DNA of 64,000 bases from Acanthosepion lycidas (lineage: Eukaryota > Mollusca > Cephalopoda > Sepiida > Sepiidae), in the NCBI GenBank assembly GCA_963932145.1, contig OZ010586.1, positions 70,403,468-70,467,467 on the forward strand. The letters are read 5' to 3'. Shown here one piece after another: positions 11,400 through 22,156 of this stretch. The notes beneath the pieces were generated by a model, which made no database searches, was not told where the DNA came from, and saw only the letters and a program-made list of their open reading frames with translations. The first letter of the stretch is position 1. Every line of letters begins with the position of its first letter. The position numbers were made by a program, and so were the translations under genes.

Positions 11400-12999
11400 A
11401 GTAAATGCAATAAATATTTCTTTGGCATCTAGACATGAAATGATGCGAGACTATGATACCATATTCACAAATTCATTTCAAAGGGTTTTTCAAATGGACA
11501 CTGAACTCTGCCACCCCACCGCACAAGCATACTTCCAAAGTTGTAGTAAAAATTGAAATTCTGAACTGAACACTTTATTTAATCTATTCCCATAGATTAA
11601 ATAAAATTATGGTAACAACAACAAAGATGACTATTTTAGTTCCACTGCTCATGTCTAGGCTTATCATCTAGTTCTTATTTTATTTAGTACTGTTCAGTTA
11701 TTGCTTGCCCGTTTCCACTGAGTTCAAGTACACACAATTCAGGGATGGTATTCACAACTATTATATCACTAAACCAGTGCTTTTATCCACTAAACCATTG
11801 CCTTGTAAAACAATTTCCTGTAGTAAACTTAGAGGCTTAAATCTAACCTGGCTGCTGATTAGGTTGCAACTTCTGCTGCTGCTGTTGGCTGTCATGTTTT
11901 GATTGCTGCTGTCGTGGTTGAAGACTCACTGTCATTTATCTTTCTTTCTTTATTACTGGCTCCCATATTGTATTTATTTCTATACTAGGCCTACTAAGGA
12001 AAATTTTTGCTGGTAGCTTTTCTTATATGGAGAGATAGTGATTGTTATTAGCGTTTATCAGTATATTGAGGAAGGGAATTTTGTTGCTATTATTAAGTTC
12101 ATATGTAAACTTAAGGACAGAGTTATTGATATAAAATGCTTCAAGAATTCATGTACTCTTAACTATAAAAGCAGATGTCCAAATTACTACAAAATAGCAA
12201 TTTTAAAAAAAACTAATAAACTGTGCTAAAATTAATTTATCCAAAAACAGATTTTCAACAGCAAGCTAAAAAATATCAAACAAAAACTCATCAATAATAA
12301 CTTCCCCAACTTTATTGTTGATAAAAAATAAGATGCTTCGTTAAAGATCTTTATACAAAACAAATAGAACACAATACTCCTCCAACTAATCCTAAACATA
12401 TCAACATATCTTTTCCATGAAACTAAAAAAACTTGAAGACAAACTAAAAATTACACAAACTAAAAATTCTTGAAGCTATTTATATAAAAAAATTGAAACC
12501 AAACCTTAATAAAATTAATTATGAATACTCCACACACATTTTAAAATGTGTACAATAGTTAGTTTTTAAATGTCCATACTAATAGTTCTCTCATTTTATT
12601 TTTTAAACTACTCATGTTAGAAAATCTTTCCACATATGTAGTTACCTCCGCTTAAGTGATGCCTGTTAGCCACACGATGACACAGCGTTCCTGACTCCAC
12701 ACATAAGAAAGTTAATTTTCAAATGATCATAACAATTTTTGTCTTTCATAACCATGAACACCACAATACTTACCTTATAGTTAACAATACCTTGATGATG
12801 ACATTATGGTATATTGAAAATACTCAGAGAATAAATACAATATGAATCAGCATGGCGTTGTCTTCTCATCTTTCAATAACCACACATAAAATCTTATCTG
12901 TGAATATGAAAGGATCCTATTGAGAATAAGTAGGCAGAACATGTCTAAATTGTTTAATGAAACCTGTCTTAATGAAAATATTCTGCCAAAATACACATT

Positions 13000-13000
<1 letters not shown>
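11400..13000. other. AT-rich spacer, no family recognised
   Basis: No motif or terminal repeat could be supported. Around 11700-11800 the TATCCACTAAACCATTG end faintly recalls a tRNA-like SINE head on the minus strand, but it is too diverged to call. Confidence 0.4.

Positions 13001-13003
<3 letters not shown>

Positions 13004-13045
<42 letters not shown>
13004..13045. repeat. (TA)n microsatellite
   Basis: An uninterrupted TA run. Confidence 0.95.
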
Positions 13046-13049
<4 letters not shown>

Positions 13050-13160
13050 TTTGGTATTGATAATATACTATATTTAAGCTTTGTTGGCATTAAGTCTCCA
13101 GTTTATTTCATATTTTAAGGTTTTCACTTATTTTAAGCTTTAGCTTTCATTCTTAATATT

Positions 13161-13172
13161 TGTATGTATATA

Positions 13173-13240
<68 letters not shown>
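13161..13240. repeat. Compound (TA)n(TG)n microsatellite
   Basis: An imperfect TA run (13161-13203) passes into a perfect TG run ending at 13240. Confidence 0.95.
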
Positions 13241-13242
<2 letters not shown>

Positions 13243-13374
13243 AGATTTTTCTATAGGAGGCTAAGAGTAAAACATAAAATGACATTAATGACTTGTGTAT
13301 GATATTGACGGCAGATTCAGAAAGAAAACAGAAAAAAAAATGTTAGACAAAATAGTTGAGAAAAGCAAGAACTA

Positions 13375-13800
13375 TTAATTGTAATAAGACAAAAGATATG
13401 GTTGTAGGCAAAAGAGACAACCCAACTTGCAACTTACATATTGGAGATCTCAAAGCCATGAAGGTATAGAGAGTTAACTATCAGGATGGTGTAATAACAA
13501 ATAACAGAATGTGTGACATGCGTAAAAATGCATGGGAATAGCAAAAGATTATTTTCAAAAACTGAATAGGGTATAAAAAGTGATGGGCTGCTGTGGAAAA
13601 TTTCTATCTTCTATATGGAAGTGTATTTTAGACAATTTCCTCACAGGTGAAGGAGAGTCTTGAAGCAATAAATGCAGTTCTGCTGACAAATGCTGAGAAT
13701 ACCATGGACAAAGCATGTGAGAAATGAGGAAGTTGTAGAAACTACAAAAACACTCTTGCTAACAGTCAGAAACAGGCAGTTGAAATTTTTGGGACACAAA
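13375..13800 (+). mobile_element. RTE-type LINE fragment, first of two abutting pieces
   Basis: Frames give KTKDMVVGKRDNPTCNLHIG-like sequence, then VNYQDGVITNNRMCDMR, SYLLYGSVF, SPQVKESLEAIN, RMLRIPWTKHVRNEEVV and finally QLKFLGHK at about 13775-13800. There the sequence jumps back to an earlier part of the same ORF, which begins the next piece. Confidence 0.75.
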
Positions 13801-14275
13801 AATTTCATTAGAAACAAAGAAAAGAGTACTAGATTGCTATTTAATATCTATCCTTGTATAAGGCAATGAAAACTGGGCTATCACCCATGGATGAGGAGAA
13901 AACTGGATGCAGTAGAAATGTGGTTCTATAGAATGGTAATGAAAATTCCATGGACGGAGCCTTAAAAAATGGCAACGGAAAGAACACATACTAAAAATCA
14001 GGAAGAGATACCTGAAATTCTTTGGACACATAATAAAGAAAGAGGGCTTGGAAAGCATAAGCCTCACAAGGCATATTCAGAGCAAGAAAGATAGGTGAGA
14101 AAGCAATGAGCCACTTACCTGATGAGCTTGTGTGAATGGATGGCAGAACAGGTGGGTGGAGCTTTTCAAAAAGAAGAAAAACTGTTAAAGGTTACACGGG
14201 ATAGGAAGTTATGGAGAGCCATGATTACCTATCTCTTGAAGAGTTGCAGCACGTAGAAGAAAAAAGAAGAATGAG
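13800..14275 (+). mobile_element. RTE-type LINE fragment, second piece
   Basis: It starts at ISLETKKRVLDCYLISILV (about 13804-13860) and continues through MRRKLDAVEMWFYRMVMKIP (about 13890-13950), FGHIIKKEGLESIS, and LWRAMITYLLKSCST (about 14205-14255) into an AGAAGAAAAAAG tail. It repeats, in the same direction, protein regions already present in the piece ending at 13800. The pair is therefore a head-to-tail partial duplication or two insertions into nearly one spot. Confidence 0.78.
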
Positions 14276-14479
14276 GTAAGAGTGCTTGGCGAATTTAACA
14301 TTTGCAGGGAATATTGAATAGAGTAAGTCCTTGTGTCTCACTTGTAATAAGTGCAAACATGTTCTCAAAAAGGCTAAGTTATTGTTTGTGAATAGAGTGG
14401 GGCACTGTATAGCCTCTCTCTAATTTAGTTACTGGTAAATATGTAAGAGTGTGTTAAATAAGGGTAAGTCCTCAATCTC

Positions 14480-15575
14480 AACCCTCTTCAATCACATTTT
14501 GCTGATAATGTAGAATGCTATTTCCACAAATTCATTTCCAATTTTACTCTTGATTCCTCAGAAGTGCCCTTTGCCTGACTTTCTACATAGAATGAGTCTC
14601 TATTGTGTGATGCACATACAATTCTGTTTGTGATTTCCATTATTATCTACAAACTTGATCACCACAATGATGGTGAACTTAATGGTATCCATGCAATTGC
14701 TTTCCAGTCTGTTGGAAGACTTCCTCTGTAGTTCTTGTTTTTAAGAACTCAGACAAACTGTCTTACCATTTGCACTATTGAACAATTAGTCTACTACTGC
14801 TCTTTGGTAAAGCACTAGAGACTCTAATCTACTCTGAATTAGTTAAACATATATTGCAGGGTTTTCTGTCAGACAAACAATCTGGCTTTCATTTCTCTAG
14901 ATCAATTGTTGATGTATTGATGGTTATTGCTAAAAGAATCTGTCTAGATTTAGATAAGAATGGCTAAAACTGGGCTGTTTCATTAGATATTTCAATGGCA
15001 TTTGACAGTGTTTGGAATGCTGATCTTCTTCATTTCTTTGATTTAATTTTTCTTATCAAACTACATAATGAAAGTTGTCTTGAATGTCCACTCCCCTAGA
15101 TCATTTTGTATTAATGTGGGCATCCTCTATTCTTGGTCTCACTCTGCTCTTTATTTTCATCAACAACCTTCCTGATGTCATCTGTTTCCAACTCTGTATC
15201 TATGCTGATGACAGAACTATTTACTCCTGTCTTAATAATAAGTCTGATAGGTTTAATAAAATAAATTTGGTAGTTGATCCTGAAAAATGGCCTACAATCT
15301 GTTGTTAAGTAGAGCAAGAAATGGCTTGTTAATTTTAACACCTCTAAAACAAAACAACTCTCTGTTAAACATCATGAAGAACCTATTAAGCCTTCCATCA
15401 ACATGGCTGATGCTAACCTCCATGACAGGGATTTATTGCACCATCTTGGGCTAACATTTTTCACTGACATGAAGTGGAAAAATGATATTGAATCAATTGC
15501 TAAGTATGCTGCTAGGAAAATCGGTTCACTGTGTTGTGCTGGACAATGTTTCTTGCCAGAATATATATTGCAGTA
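14480..15575 (+). mobile_element. Jockey/CR1-like LINE reverse transcriptase fragment
   Basis: This is the best-preserved RT in the window. In broken frames one sees GKALETLIYSELVKHI (about 14805-14850), SDKQSGF (about 14868-14890), the A-block DISMAFDSVWNADLLHF (about 14983-15035), LLFIFINNLPDVI (15150-15185) and the catalytic YADD at 15201-15212. Downstream are WLVNFNTSKTK, the ADANLHDRDLLHHLGLTF stretch and MKWKNDIESIAKYAARKIGSL (15470-15530). The WNADLL-type A block points to the Jockey/CR1 group. It lacks the 5' endonuclease region and the C-terminus after about 15575, and has many stops. Confidence 0.8.
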
Positions 15576-15829
15576 GAAGACTAGTTAATTCTCTGCCATG
15601 AAGAGTGGGATCTAAAATACCAGCAGAAAAGAGCTTAAAGTTAACAGCTACTTAGAGAAAGCAACTGGAAGCTGTCATTGTAAACAAAGGCTATTCCACA
15701 AAGTATTATGCTCTGTTTGATTCTGCTTTGTGTAGTGTATTGAATACATTTTTCATTTCATCTTTTTTAAATATATCTTTCTTAATTTGATATAAATATA
15801 TTTGCTGAAAATTTTGTTCTTATTTATTG

Positions 15830-16095
15830 TTCTAGAGACAAAACCTGTAGTAGCACTAGGCCTCCGTCAGTGAAAGTCAGCTTTGGATGATGCATCTTGA
15901 TGTCAAATGTCAAAGCTCTGTAACCACATCGGCTGTGGCTGGTTAGTGTGTTATCTATACAAGAGCATGCTTTCCACCTTGCTCTTTTTTCCTCAGCTAA
16001 AGTCTGGATCTTCTCTTCTTCCAACTAATGCTGTTTCTTGAGCACACTGCACCATCCATTGCAGTCAACTGCTACATCTTCCCAAACCCTGTATG
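15830..16095 (-). mobile_element. Possible LINE C-terminal fragment
   Basis: A minus-strand frame reads LEEEKIQTLAEEKRARWKAC followed by SHSRCGYRALTFDIKMH. An EEKRARRKA segment followed by a Cys-x-x-Cys-like finger is a familiar C-terminal end of some non-LTR retrotransposons. The finger is not clean here and only about 80 residues are visible. Confidence 0.4.
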
Positions 16096-16734
16096 TGGAG
16101 TAATTCTGAGGTGAGAATTTTGTCAATAAATAATACAATAAACTGGCTTTTTCAAAATGTATTGAACACCTATGTTTCTCATTGTATTATTGTAATTAAA
16201 GCTAAGAGATTAAAATTATTAGTTAAAAATATAGAAAAGTAAGTTGTGTTGCCTAAGCGTACAGATTCAAGTGAATTCAAACTCCATTAGACAATCAGAT
16301 TAATGAGCCACATAACTAAACTCATGATCCAGATTCTGATGAATAGAGCACATAGCAGAATTAAACATGGTGACCATATGCTAGTGTGTTTAGATAGAAA
16401 CATGACTCTTGGAATATTTATCCTGCAACAATTATAGCAGACACAATGTGTATCCAAGTAAAAAATGAGTTACACAAAACAATATAAAACAAATAAAAAC
16501 TAATTGTATGTATTAACAAAAAGAATTACATGTGACAAAAGGAAAAAAAACATGAAACTAGCTATAATAAAAAAAAAAAGTGCTTGTTTGTGTTTTTACA
16601 TGCATAACAAACATGTGTGAGAGAATACAAAAGTCAAGAGAGAAAACCATGAAATGAATATGCTCCAATGGGAGACACTTTACCCATATGTGATTACATC
16701 TTAAAACCAGAGTTGAAAAGAAGTAAAAGATGAT

Positions 16735-17660
16735 TTGCACTGTACACCAGCTGATATAGTTTTTGGCACATCATTAACCTTACTTGGCCAATCTTGTGAA
16801 GACGAGTCAGAGCTTTTACCCACAACATTTGTACAGGACTTAAAAAACAGAATGTCAGCATTACTTTTTACATCTACATGGAAAACCAGCAAAAAATATA
16901 CCTACCAAGTGATCTTTACACCTGCAAATATATATTTATAAGAAATGACAAGATAAAAATCTTTGAGACTAAACTACGTAGGCCATCAGTAAAATTACTT
17001 CACCATTGAAAAAAATGGAAAAAAAGATAATATTGCTATCAATAGGATTAAAACAGCTTTATGTGGATAAGCAATTCTTACAACAAACTGAAAACATGAT
17101 CATTTACACTTAAAACCTACAAAAAAGACAGATGAACAAGTAATCAGTAAAGCTGAGGACTCTTCATCAAATGCAACAGCAAAGAAGAATATTACAAGGT
17201 CTGGAAGACAAGTACATTGCCACAACATCTGTAGTTTAAATAAGTCTGTATTGCTACGACGTCACTTGTACAAATCAAGATACTGCTGGTTCAATTTGCC
17301 ATCCTTGCTTTCTGAACATGTCACAATGCATATCCGTCTCTCCTTTTCACTGATTCAGCCCTCTTTTATCAGGCCAACACTGTGGTTGACCAACCAATCA
17401 GTGTTCTTTGCTTTTATTCTCAGTTACCCAGGCAAATAGCCTCCTCTAGTTCAACCAATCAGCACATGGCTCGCTATTAGTGGAAAGCATGCCAAACTGT
17501 ATAAAAACCCTCGTTACCACACATACTGCTAGACAGGGGAGTAATGCTATTTTCACAGGGCAAACTTGCTGATGTCATGTGCCACCTGTTAAGGTAAGAC
17601 CCTTATTTTCCTATGCACCAGATGCAAGCCACTCTGTCTCACTTGCTTGTATGGGGCTGT
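16735..17660 (+). mobile_element. Ty3/Gypsy-like retrotransposon fossil, 3' part with LTR
   Basis: The plus-strand translation from 16735 gives LHCTPADIVFGTSLTLLGQ, the sequence just downstream of the Ty3/Gypsy integrase core, followed by a long low-complexity C-terminal region. Near 17200 comes RSGRQVHCHN, like the common pol terminus. After about 17226 the sequence has LTR character: two CCAAT boxes (CAACCAATCA near 17388 and 17451), a TATA box TATAAAAACC near 17501 and a donor-like GTAAGA near 17592. The copy is broken and old, its 5' part is missing and the LTR ends are not fixed. Confidence 0.65.
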
Positions 17661-17960
17661 TCTATCACAAAATATACTTTAGATATTAAAGCATTATTTT
17701 TACATCTCACTAGAAATAAATTTCTATTGATCTGTAGGGGTCCTTTGCCATGTCCATAAAAAATAAATGAATAAATAAAAATTAATTGTAGTTTCAAAAA
17801 AATAATTATAACAATAATAATTATTGTTAATACTAAACCAATGAGAATGAACTCCACTTTTCTCCTCTACACACACAAACATGTGACATTCTTACTATCA
17901 GACAAACAGTTCACATTGACAGGTCATTAACATGTGCATCAAAAGAAATTAGATGACATA
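17660..17960. repeat. Dispersed repeat, partner of 55040-55335
   Basis: It shares with 55040-55335, in the same orientation, GATCTG..GG..CCTTTG, CATGTCCATAAA, CCACTTTTCTCCTCTA, CACGCAAACATGTGACATTC-type and TATCA.ACAA.CAGT stretches. The unit is about 300 bp, AT-rich and non-coding. It directly follows the LTR of the Gypsy fossil here, while the partner copy has no LTR beside it. Confidence 0.6.
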
Positions 17961-18053
17961 ATTTGGCTATCTTATTCATTTATCAATGGGTTATAGAAGT
18001 TATATGAAATTATGGACATAATTCTCATAGCTAACCAATGATAAACATAGAAA

Positions 18054-18058
<5 letters not shown>

Positions 18059-18090
<32 letters not shown>

Positions 18091-18480
18091 GTGGGATACT
18101 ACTGGTTTGCGCAAACCAATTCTAAAAATTACAAAAGCTTAGCCAACTTATTGTTGGATTATTTGAAAATAATCTTATATGTTAATAGCCTATGGTCTAG
18201 TTAAAATGTTGCACATGCACCTAGGGCCACTCCACCACCACAACAACAATAATGATTTCTGTTATTATGATGTACCCAAAACTATCGAAAGAGCTAAAAA
18301 TATTAATAATACCATTGCTGTATGTTCAGCAGAGGCTAAAAAAGTGTTTTCTGTGATTAACATAATTCATTCAAACAAAAGAAATCATCTTGAAGTTAAA
18401 AATGTGGCAAATTTTCTAGTTATAAATTTGATAGGTCTTCCATGGGATCTTTCACTTCAGTGATTCATTTTGAATATGAC
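18059..18480 (+). mobile_element. hAT transposon remnant (end plus dimerisation domain)
   Basis: After a (TA)n run (18059-18088) comes GTGGTGGGATACTACTGG, resembling a hAT terminal inverted repeat. The 94-codon frame at 18179-18463 contains NNTIAVCSAEAKKVFSVINI followed by LVINLIGLPWDL. That is the hAT C-terminal dimerisation domain, with the SAEA..FS core and the NL.LINL.G end. The catalytic region is absent, so an internally deleted copy is likely. No 3' terminal repeat could be placed. A host gene domesticated from hAT is less likely, because no splice context or longer frame is seen. Confidence 0.62.
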
Positions 18481-18484
18481 TAAG

Positions 18485-19035
18485 AAACTATAACACAACT
18501 GATGAAATTAGAGTCAAAATGCATCATATTTCTGAACAGAAATATGATGGAAACAGAATTTCAATCTGAAAACGTTTTTTATTTAATTATCAAAATGGTT
18601 TAATTCTTTTTGATACTATGAAGTGATTTGTTTTCATTCTCAGATTGAAAAGAAAATAAACAGAATAAGTTTGTAGTGATCTAACGATCACAAGAAAAAA
18701 AAAAAAAAACTAATTCCCATGAATCCACAGAATAAAGGATATCCCCACCACTGGCAGGAAATTTCCTCTTTTTCATCAGTCTCTCACAAGAAGTGCACAT
18801 GGAACTGAGCTGCTCCAGGAATGAAGGCCACAGATAAGTCTTACACAAATATGACTTCCTCATGTTTAATATTACCTTTTATTGATAGACTTATTACTTG
18901 CTAACAATTTATTCATTAACCAAAACACAAAAATCAGAAACATTTACAAGAACCCTCATACAGTACAACCAAATCCTTTTGATAATAAATCCTTCTCTAT
19001 ATGTATAAATGTCTCACTTTGTTGTTATGAGCTAT
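18485..19035. other. AT-rich spacer, nothing recognised
   Basis: No family was identified. A poly(A) run lies near 18692. Confidence 0.4.
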
Positions 19036-19038
19036 ATA

Positions 19039-19911
19039 CAGGGTTGTGATGGGTAAATTGTTGCCATTTTATATTTTTTACTTCTTGTATTCATACTGTT
19101 TGTTTTTGATTTTGTGAACTGCACAGTATAGTAAGGTCAATTGGGCTCTCTATGGGAGAAAAAGAGAATCATGACACGATTCACTCGACCAGAAATTAGG
19201 AAGCAGCATGCTGTACTGCTTGGCATTCATGCCAGAAGCTTCTATATGAACATTTCAGAGTGTTTGGGTGTCAATCTGAGGACTGTGTAGAGGATTCGGA
19301 AAGAGTTGGATGATTCTAATGGTAATTATGAAGATATGGCAGCTTGGAAAACTCACTCTGATCATTCTGATAAGAAAAGAACCCTTAAATTTATTGGTGA
19401 GGGCCTATGACTCAGTATAGAGGCCTACATCAAATGGTTTGAGGAGGTAATACAGCCCTGGATCAAGAAGGTAGCTGCTGAAAGACCCTAAGTCTGGCTA
19501 CAGGACTGTGCAACATAACACAAGCAGGATAACCCAGTCATGGCTGTCAGACAATTTCTGCAACCACATCACCCTTTACATCTGGCCACCTAACTCTACA
19601 CACTGCAGTCTTAATTATTATGTGTGAGGCACAGTTGAGTGTGAGACTAATAAAACTGCTTGTAACACCAAAGATAAACTGAAAGCAAGGATTATGGCAG
19701 CATTCACCAACTTAAACAAGGAAACCATTCAAAAGAGATGCAGGAGATTCTAAAGATATTGGAGGCCGTGGTCGCAGCCAATAAATTTACTCTTTAATAT
19801 TTCAACATCTTTTTGTATAATTTTGGTAAATATATCATTTTAAGTGAGATGAGATGTCAGCATCATTTTCCATTTTGTGTAATTTAGATGACATATTTTT
19901 CATTGCATGTT
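19039..19911 (+). mobile_element. Tc1/mariner-superfamily element, internally deleted, copy 1
   Basis: The left end is CAGGGTTGTGATGGGTAA after TA. Broken frames give FTRPEIRKQHAVLLGIHA, then MNISECLGVNLRTV (helix-turn-helix region), DSNGNYEDMAAWKTHSDHSD, then directly FIGEGL-LSIEAYIKWFEE, and RP-VWLQDC (second catalytic Asp block). Further on are CSLNYYV (third-residue region), NKTACNTKDKLKARIMAAFT and NLNKETIQKRCRRF. The jump from FIGE to GL omits the region carrying the first catalytic Asp. The same jump is present in the copy at 46328-47173. The right terminal repeat is worn (near CATTGCATGT). Confidence 0.82.
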
Positions 19912-20039
19912 ATATTTTACTAACCAAAAACAAGGGTCATCATAACAGGTTCCTAAAGATTACCTGCCTTTATAAAATCTGTTCCTAAAAATCTGGGATA
20001 TATATATATATATATATGTATAGAATATATTGGAAACAC

Positions 20040-20260
20040 TGAATCTTTATGCTACTGTAGTTTCTACCAGAATGGTTTCACAAACTGCCTGATAAAACCA
20101 TCTGGTAGAAACTGTGGTAACATAAAGGTGGGTCTTTCAAATATTTTATATCTTAAATTGCTCTTTTTCATTTTTGAAAATTGTATTGAGCACTCTCTTG
20201 ATTTAGCCGTTCCTTTCAGTAAGTGCCACTTTGACATAGATTGAATGTATAAAGCACACA
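20040..20260. repeat. Hairpin-bearing dispersed repeat, copy 1
   Basis: 20045-20078 and 20095-20127 form an inverted repeat with arms of about 33 bases (CTTTATG.TAC..TAGTTTCTACCAGA and its complement) and a 16-base loop. The following 130 bases (TTTCAAATATTTTATATCTT, then TTGAGCACTCTCTT) recur at 20597-20722. No protein was seen. It could be a MITE or foldback element or a small-RNA hairpin. Confidence 0.6.
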
Positions 20261-20522
20261 CACATACATACACATATATATATAACAAAGTATTCGGCAT
20301 CAATGATTACCATTTTTCATATAGTCTGATTCTCTATTTCCTTCTGTCTCTCTCTAAATAAATAAACAGCAAATTATGTCTGTTGTCCTTGTGTCTGAAA
20401 CCCCAAGTAACTTGAGCCCCACTTGCTCTACATAGACATAACTCTTTGGGTCCAAATCTAAAGTCTCTCAAAACTAATGGAAGCCACACACAAACATACA
20501 TACAAGATAAATATTTGAAAGA

Positions 20523-20722
20523 CTGACCTTTATGCTACAAATGTTTCTGCCAAGATGTGTTCATCAAGCAGCCAGCCTGACAGAATAACCATGGTCAGTG
20601 TTTCAAATATTTTATATCTTAAATTGCTCTACATTTTCATTTTTGAAAATTGAATTGAGCACTCTCTTTAGCCATTCCTTTTGGCAAATTTCACTTTTGC
20701 CATAGACTGAATTCATAAAGGG
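20523..20722. repeat. Dispersed repeat, copy 2 (hairpin decayed)
   Basis: It opens with CTTTATGCTACAAATGTTTC, matching the left arm of copy 1, but the complementary arm is largely lost. The downstream part matches copy 1 closely: CAAATATTTTATATCTTAAA, TTTTTGAAAATTG, GAGCACTCTCTT and ACTTTTGCCATAGACTGAAT. The two copies lie in direct orientation about 470 bases apart. Confidence 0.6.

Positions 20723-20797
<75 letters not shown>
20723..20797. repeat. (TA)n microsatellite
   Basis: About 70 bases of TA adjoining the 3' end of the repeat at 20523-20722. Confidence 0.95.
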
Positions 20798-20802
<5 letters not shown>

Positions 20803-21179
20803 AATACTTTCCAAGCAGTTATTTGTTGAACGATTTTGTTTTTCATTACAAGAAAAGTACAATATCTATGCTTGTTTTATAATATATAGACGATGTCAGC
20901 AATATAGCCAAGAGGTAAGTAAAGACAAGTAAACTAATTAAAGAATAAAGATTTGAAGATCCAAAAATCCAATTGTTTATCATGTCTAGTCAAATTGTCA
21001 GTTTTGATTAAATGAACAACGTACTATGCTTGAAGAGTGAACTAATTACAAAAGAAAAAAAAAGATTTATTAAATCTTTCAGCATTGAATATAACAGATT
21101 ATTTTTTTTTCTTTTTATAATGCAATGTCTCTTTATGATGTAGGTGATCATGAATGGTAACAGATCTCTCTTTATAATA

Positions 21180-22080
21180 TTTTGTTTTAGCATTTAAACC
21201 CACACAAGGCAGCAGTGCACTTAGTATGCAAGGGGCTACAGAGAGTATAAGTAAGGGAAAAGACTGGGTATGTGGGGGGATTGAGGAAAGGATAAAAAGA
21301 AGAACAGGGATCATGGCAACAGAAGATGTCAACAGACATTATTTTTGAATTTTTGAAGATTATAGTTATCAGGGAAGCAAGTAAGAGGAAGGGAGTTTCA
21401 CTGTCAGGAAGTGCAAGAAGAAACTGAAATATAAGAGGTGGTTACATTTAAATGTTTTGACAGTAAAAGGGTGGGACCGAGATGCTAAACTAGTGGCATA
21501 CTTAAATTCATGCATTTGAGGCACCAGGGAAAATAGCTCATCAGAGTAGATGCCATGAAAATATTTGTAGAAAAAGACAGAGAAAAGCCACCTTACGCCA
21601 GTCAAAAAGTGACTGGAGTTGAGACTCCAAGTCAGGACCGATTACACTGCTTATCCATCTTTGGATTTTGTCAAGAACATTGAGATGAACAGCGGGGGCG
21701 CCAGATCATATATAGCAACATTATTCCATGCATGGACAAATGGTAGATTTGTAGTTGTGAAGGATGGACTCAGATGAGAAAATCCTTCAGGTACTACACA
21801 GAAAATCCAATTTCTTTGTGGTAGATGCAGCTATTGATTCAATGTAGTTGTTCCACCTCTGGTCAGTGGAAAAAGTGAGACTAAGAAGGCACAGTGGAGT
21901 TGAGCATCAACCATGCTGATAGGAGCTAAGGAAGTTTCTCTATGGTAAGTAAATGACAATAGTTTTAATTTGGATGCATTAAAATTCACAAGGTACTTCC
22001 TCCCCTAGTCAACCACACATTGGAGGTTGTTTTCAAGACCAATGGCCAGGTTAACTTTATCAATGAATTGGCATAAATTT
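21180..22080 (-). mobile_element. Jockey/CR1-like LINE, C-terminal fragment
   Basis: On the minus strand one reads, in order, VNFNASK-like sequence (about 21980), SMVDAQLHCA (about 21890), INQ-LHLPQRNWIF, ICPCME-like (21720), DKIQRW, VIGPDLESQLQSL (about 21600-21650), FPLVPQMHEFKYATSLASRS (about 21480-21540) and HPFTVKTFKCN. The 3' end follows: SSIPPHTQSFPLLILSVAPC (about 21220-21290). This order equals that of the plus-strand copies. It ends just before the mariner at 22157. Confidence 0.78.
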
Positions 22081-22156
22081 TTGGCAAAGATAGTGAAGTG
22101 GTTTCCCATTGCTTTCACCATGGTTTGGAATTCAGAGTTTTTCCTCCTCTTCTGAG

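Noticed and set aside
17380-17600. CCAAT boxes, TATA box and a splice-donor-like site looking like a host gene promoter and first exon
   Set aside because: It directly follows the end of a Ty3/Gypsy-like pol region, where the 3' LTR is expected, so LTR promoter elements explain it better.
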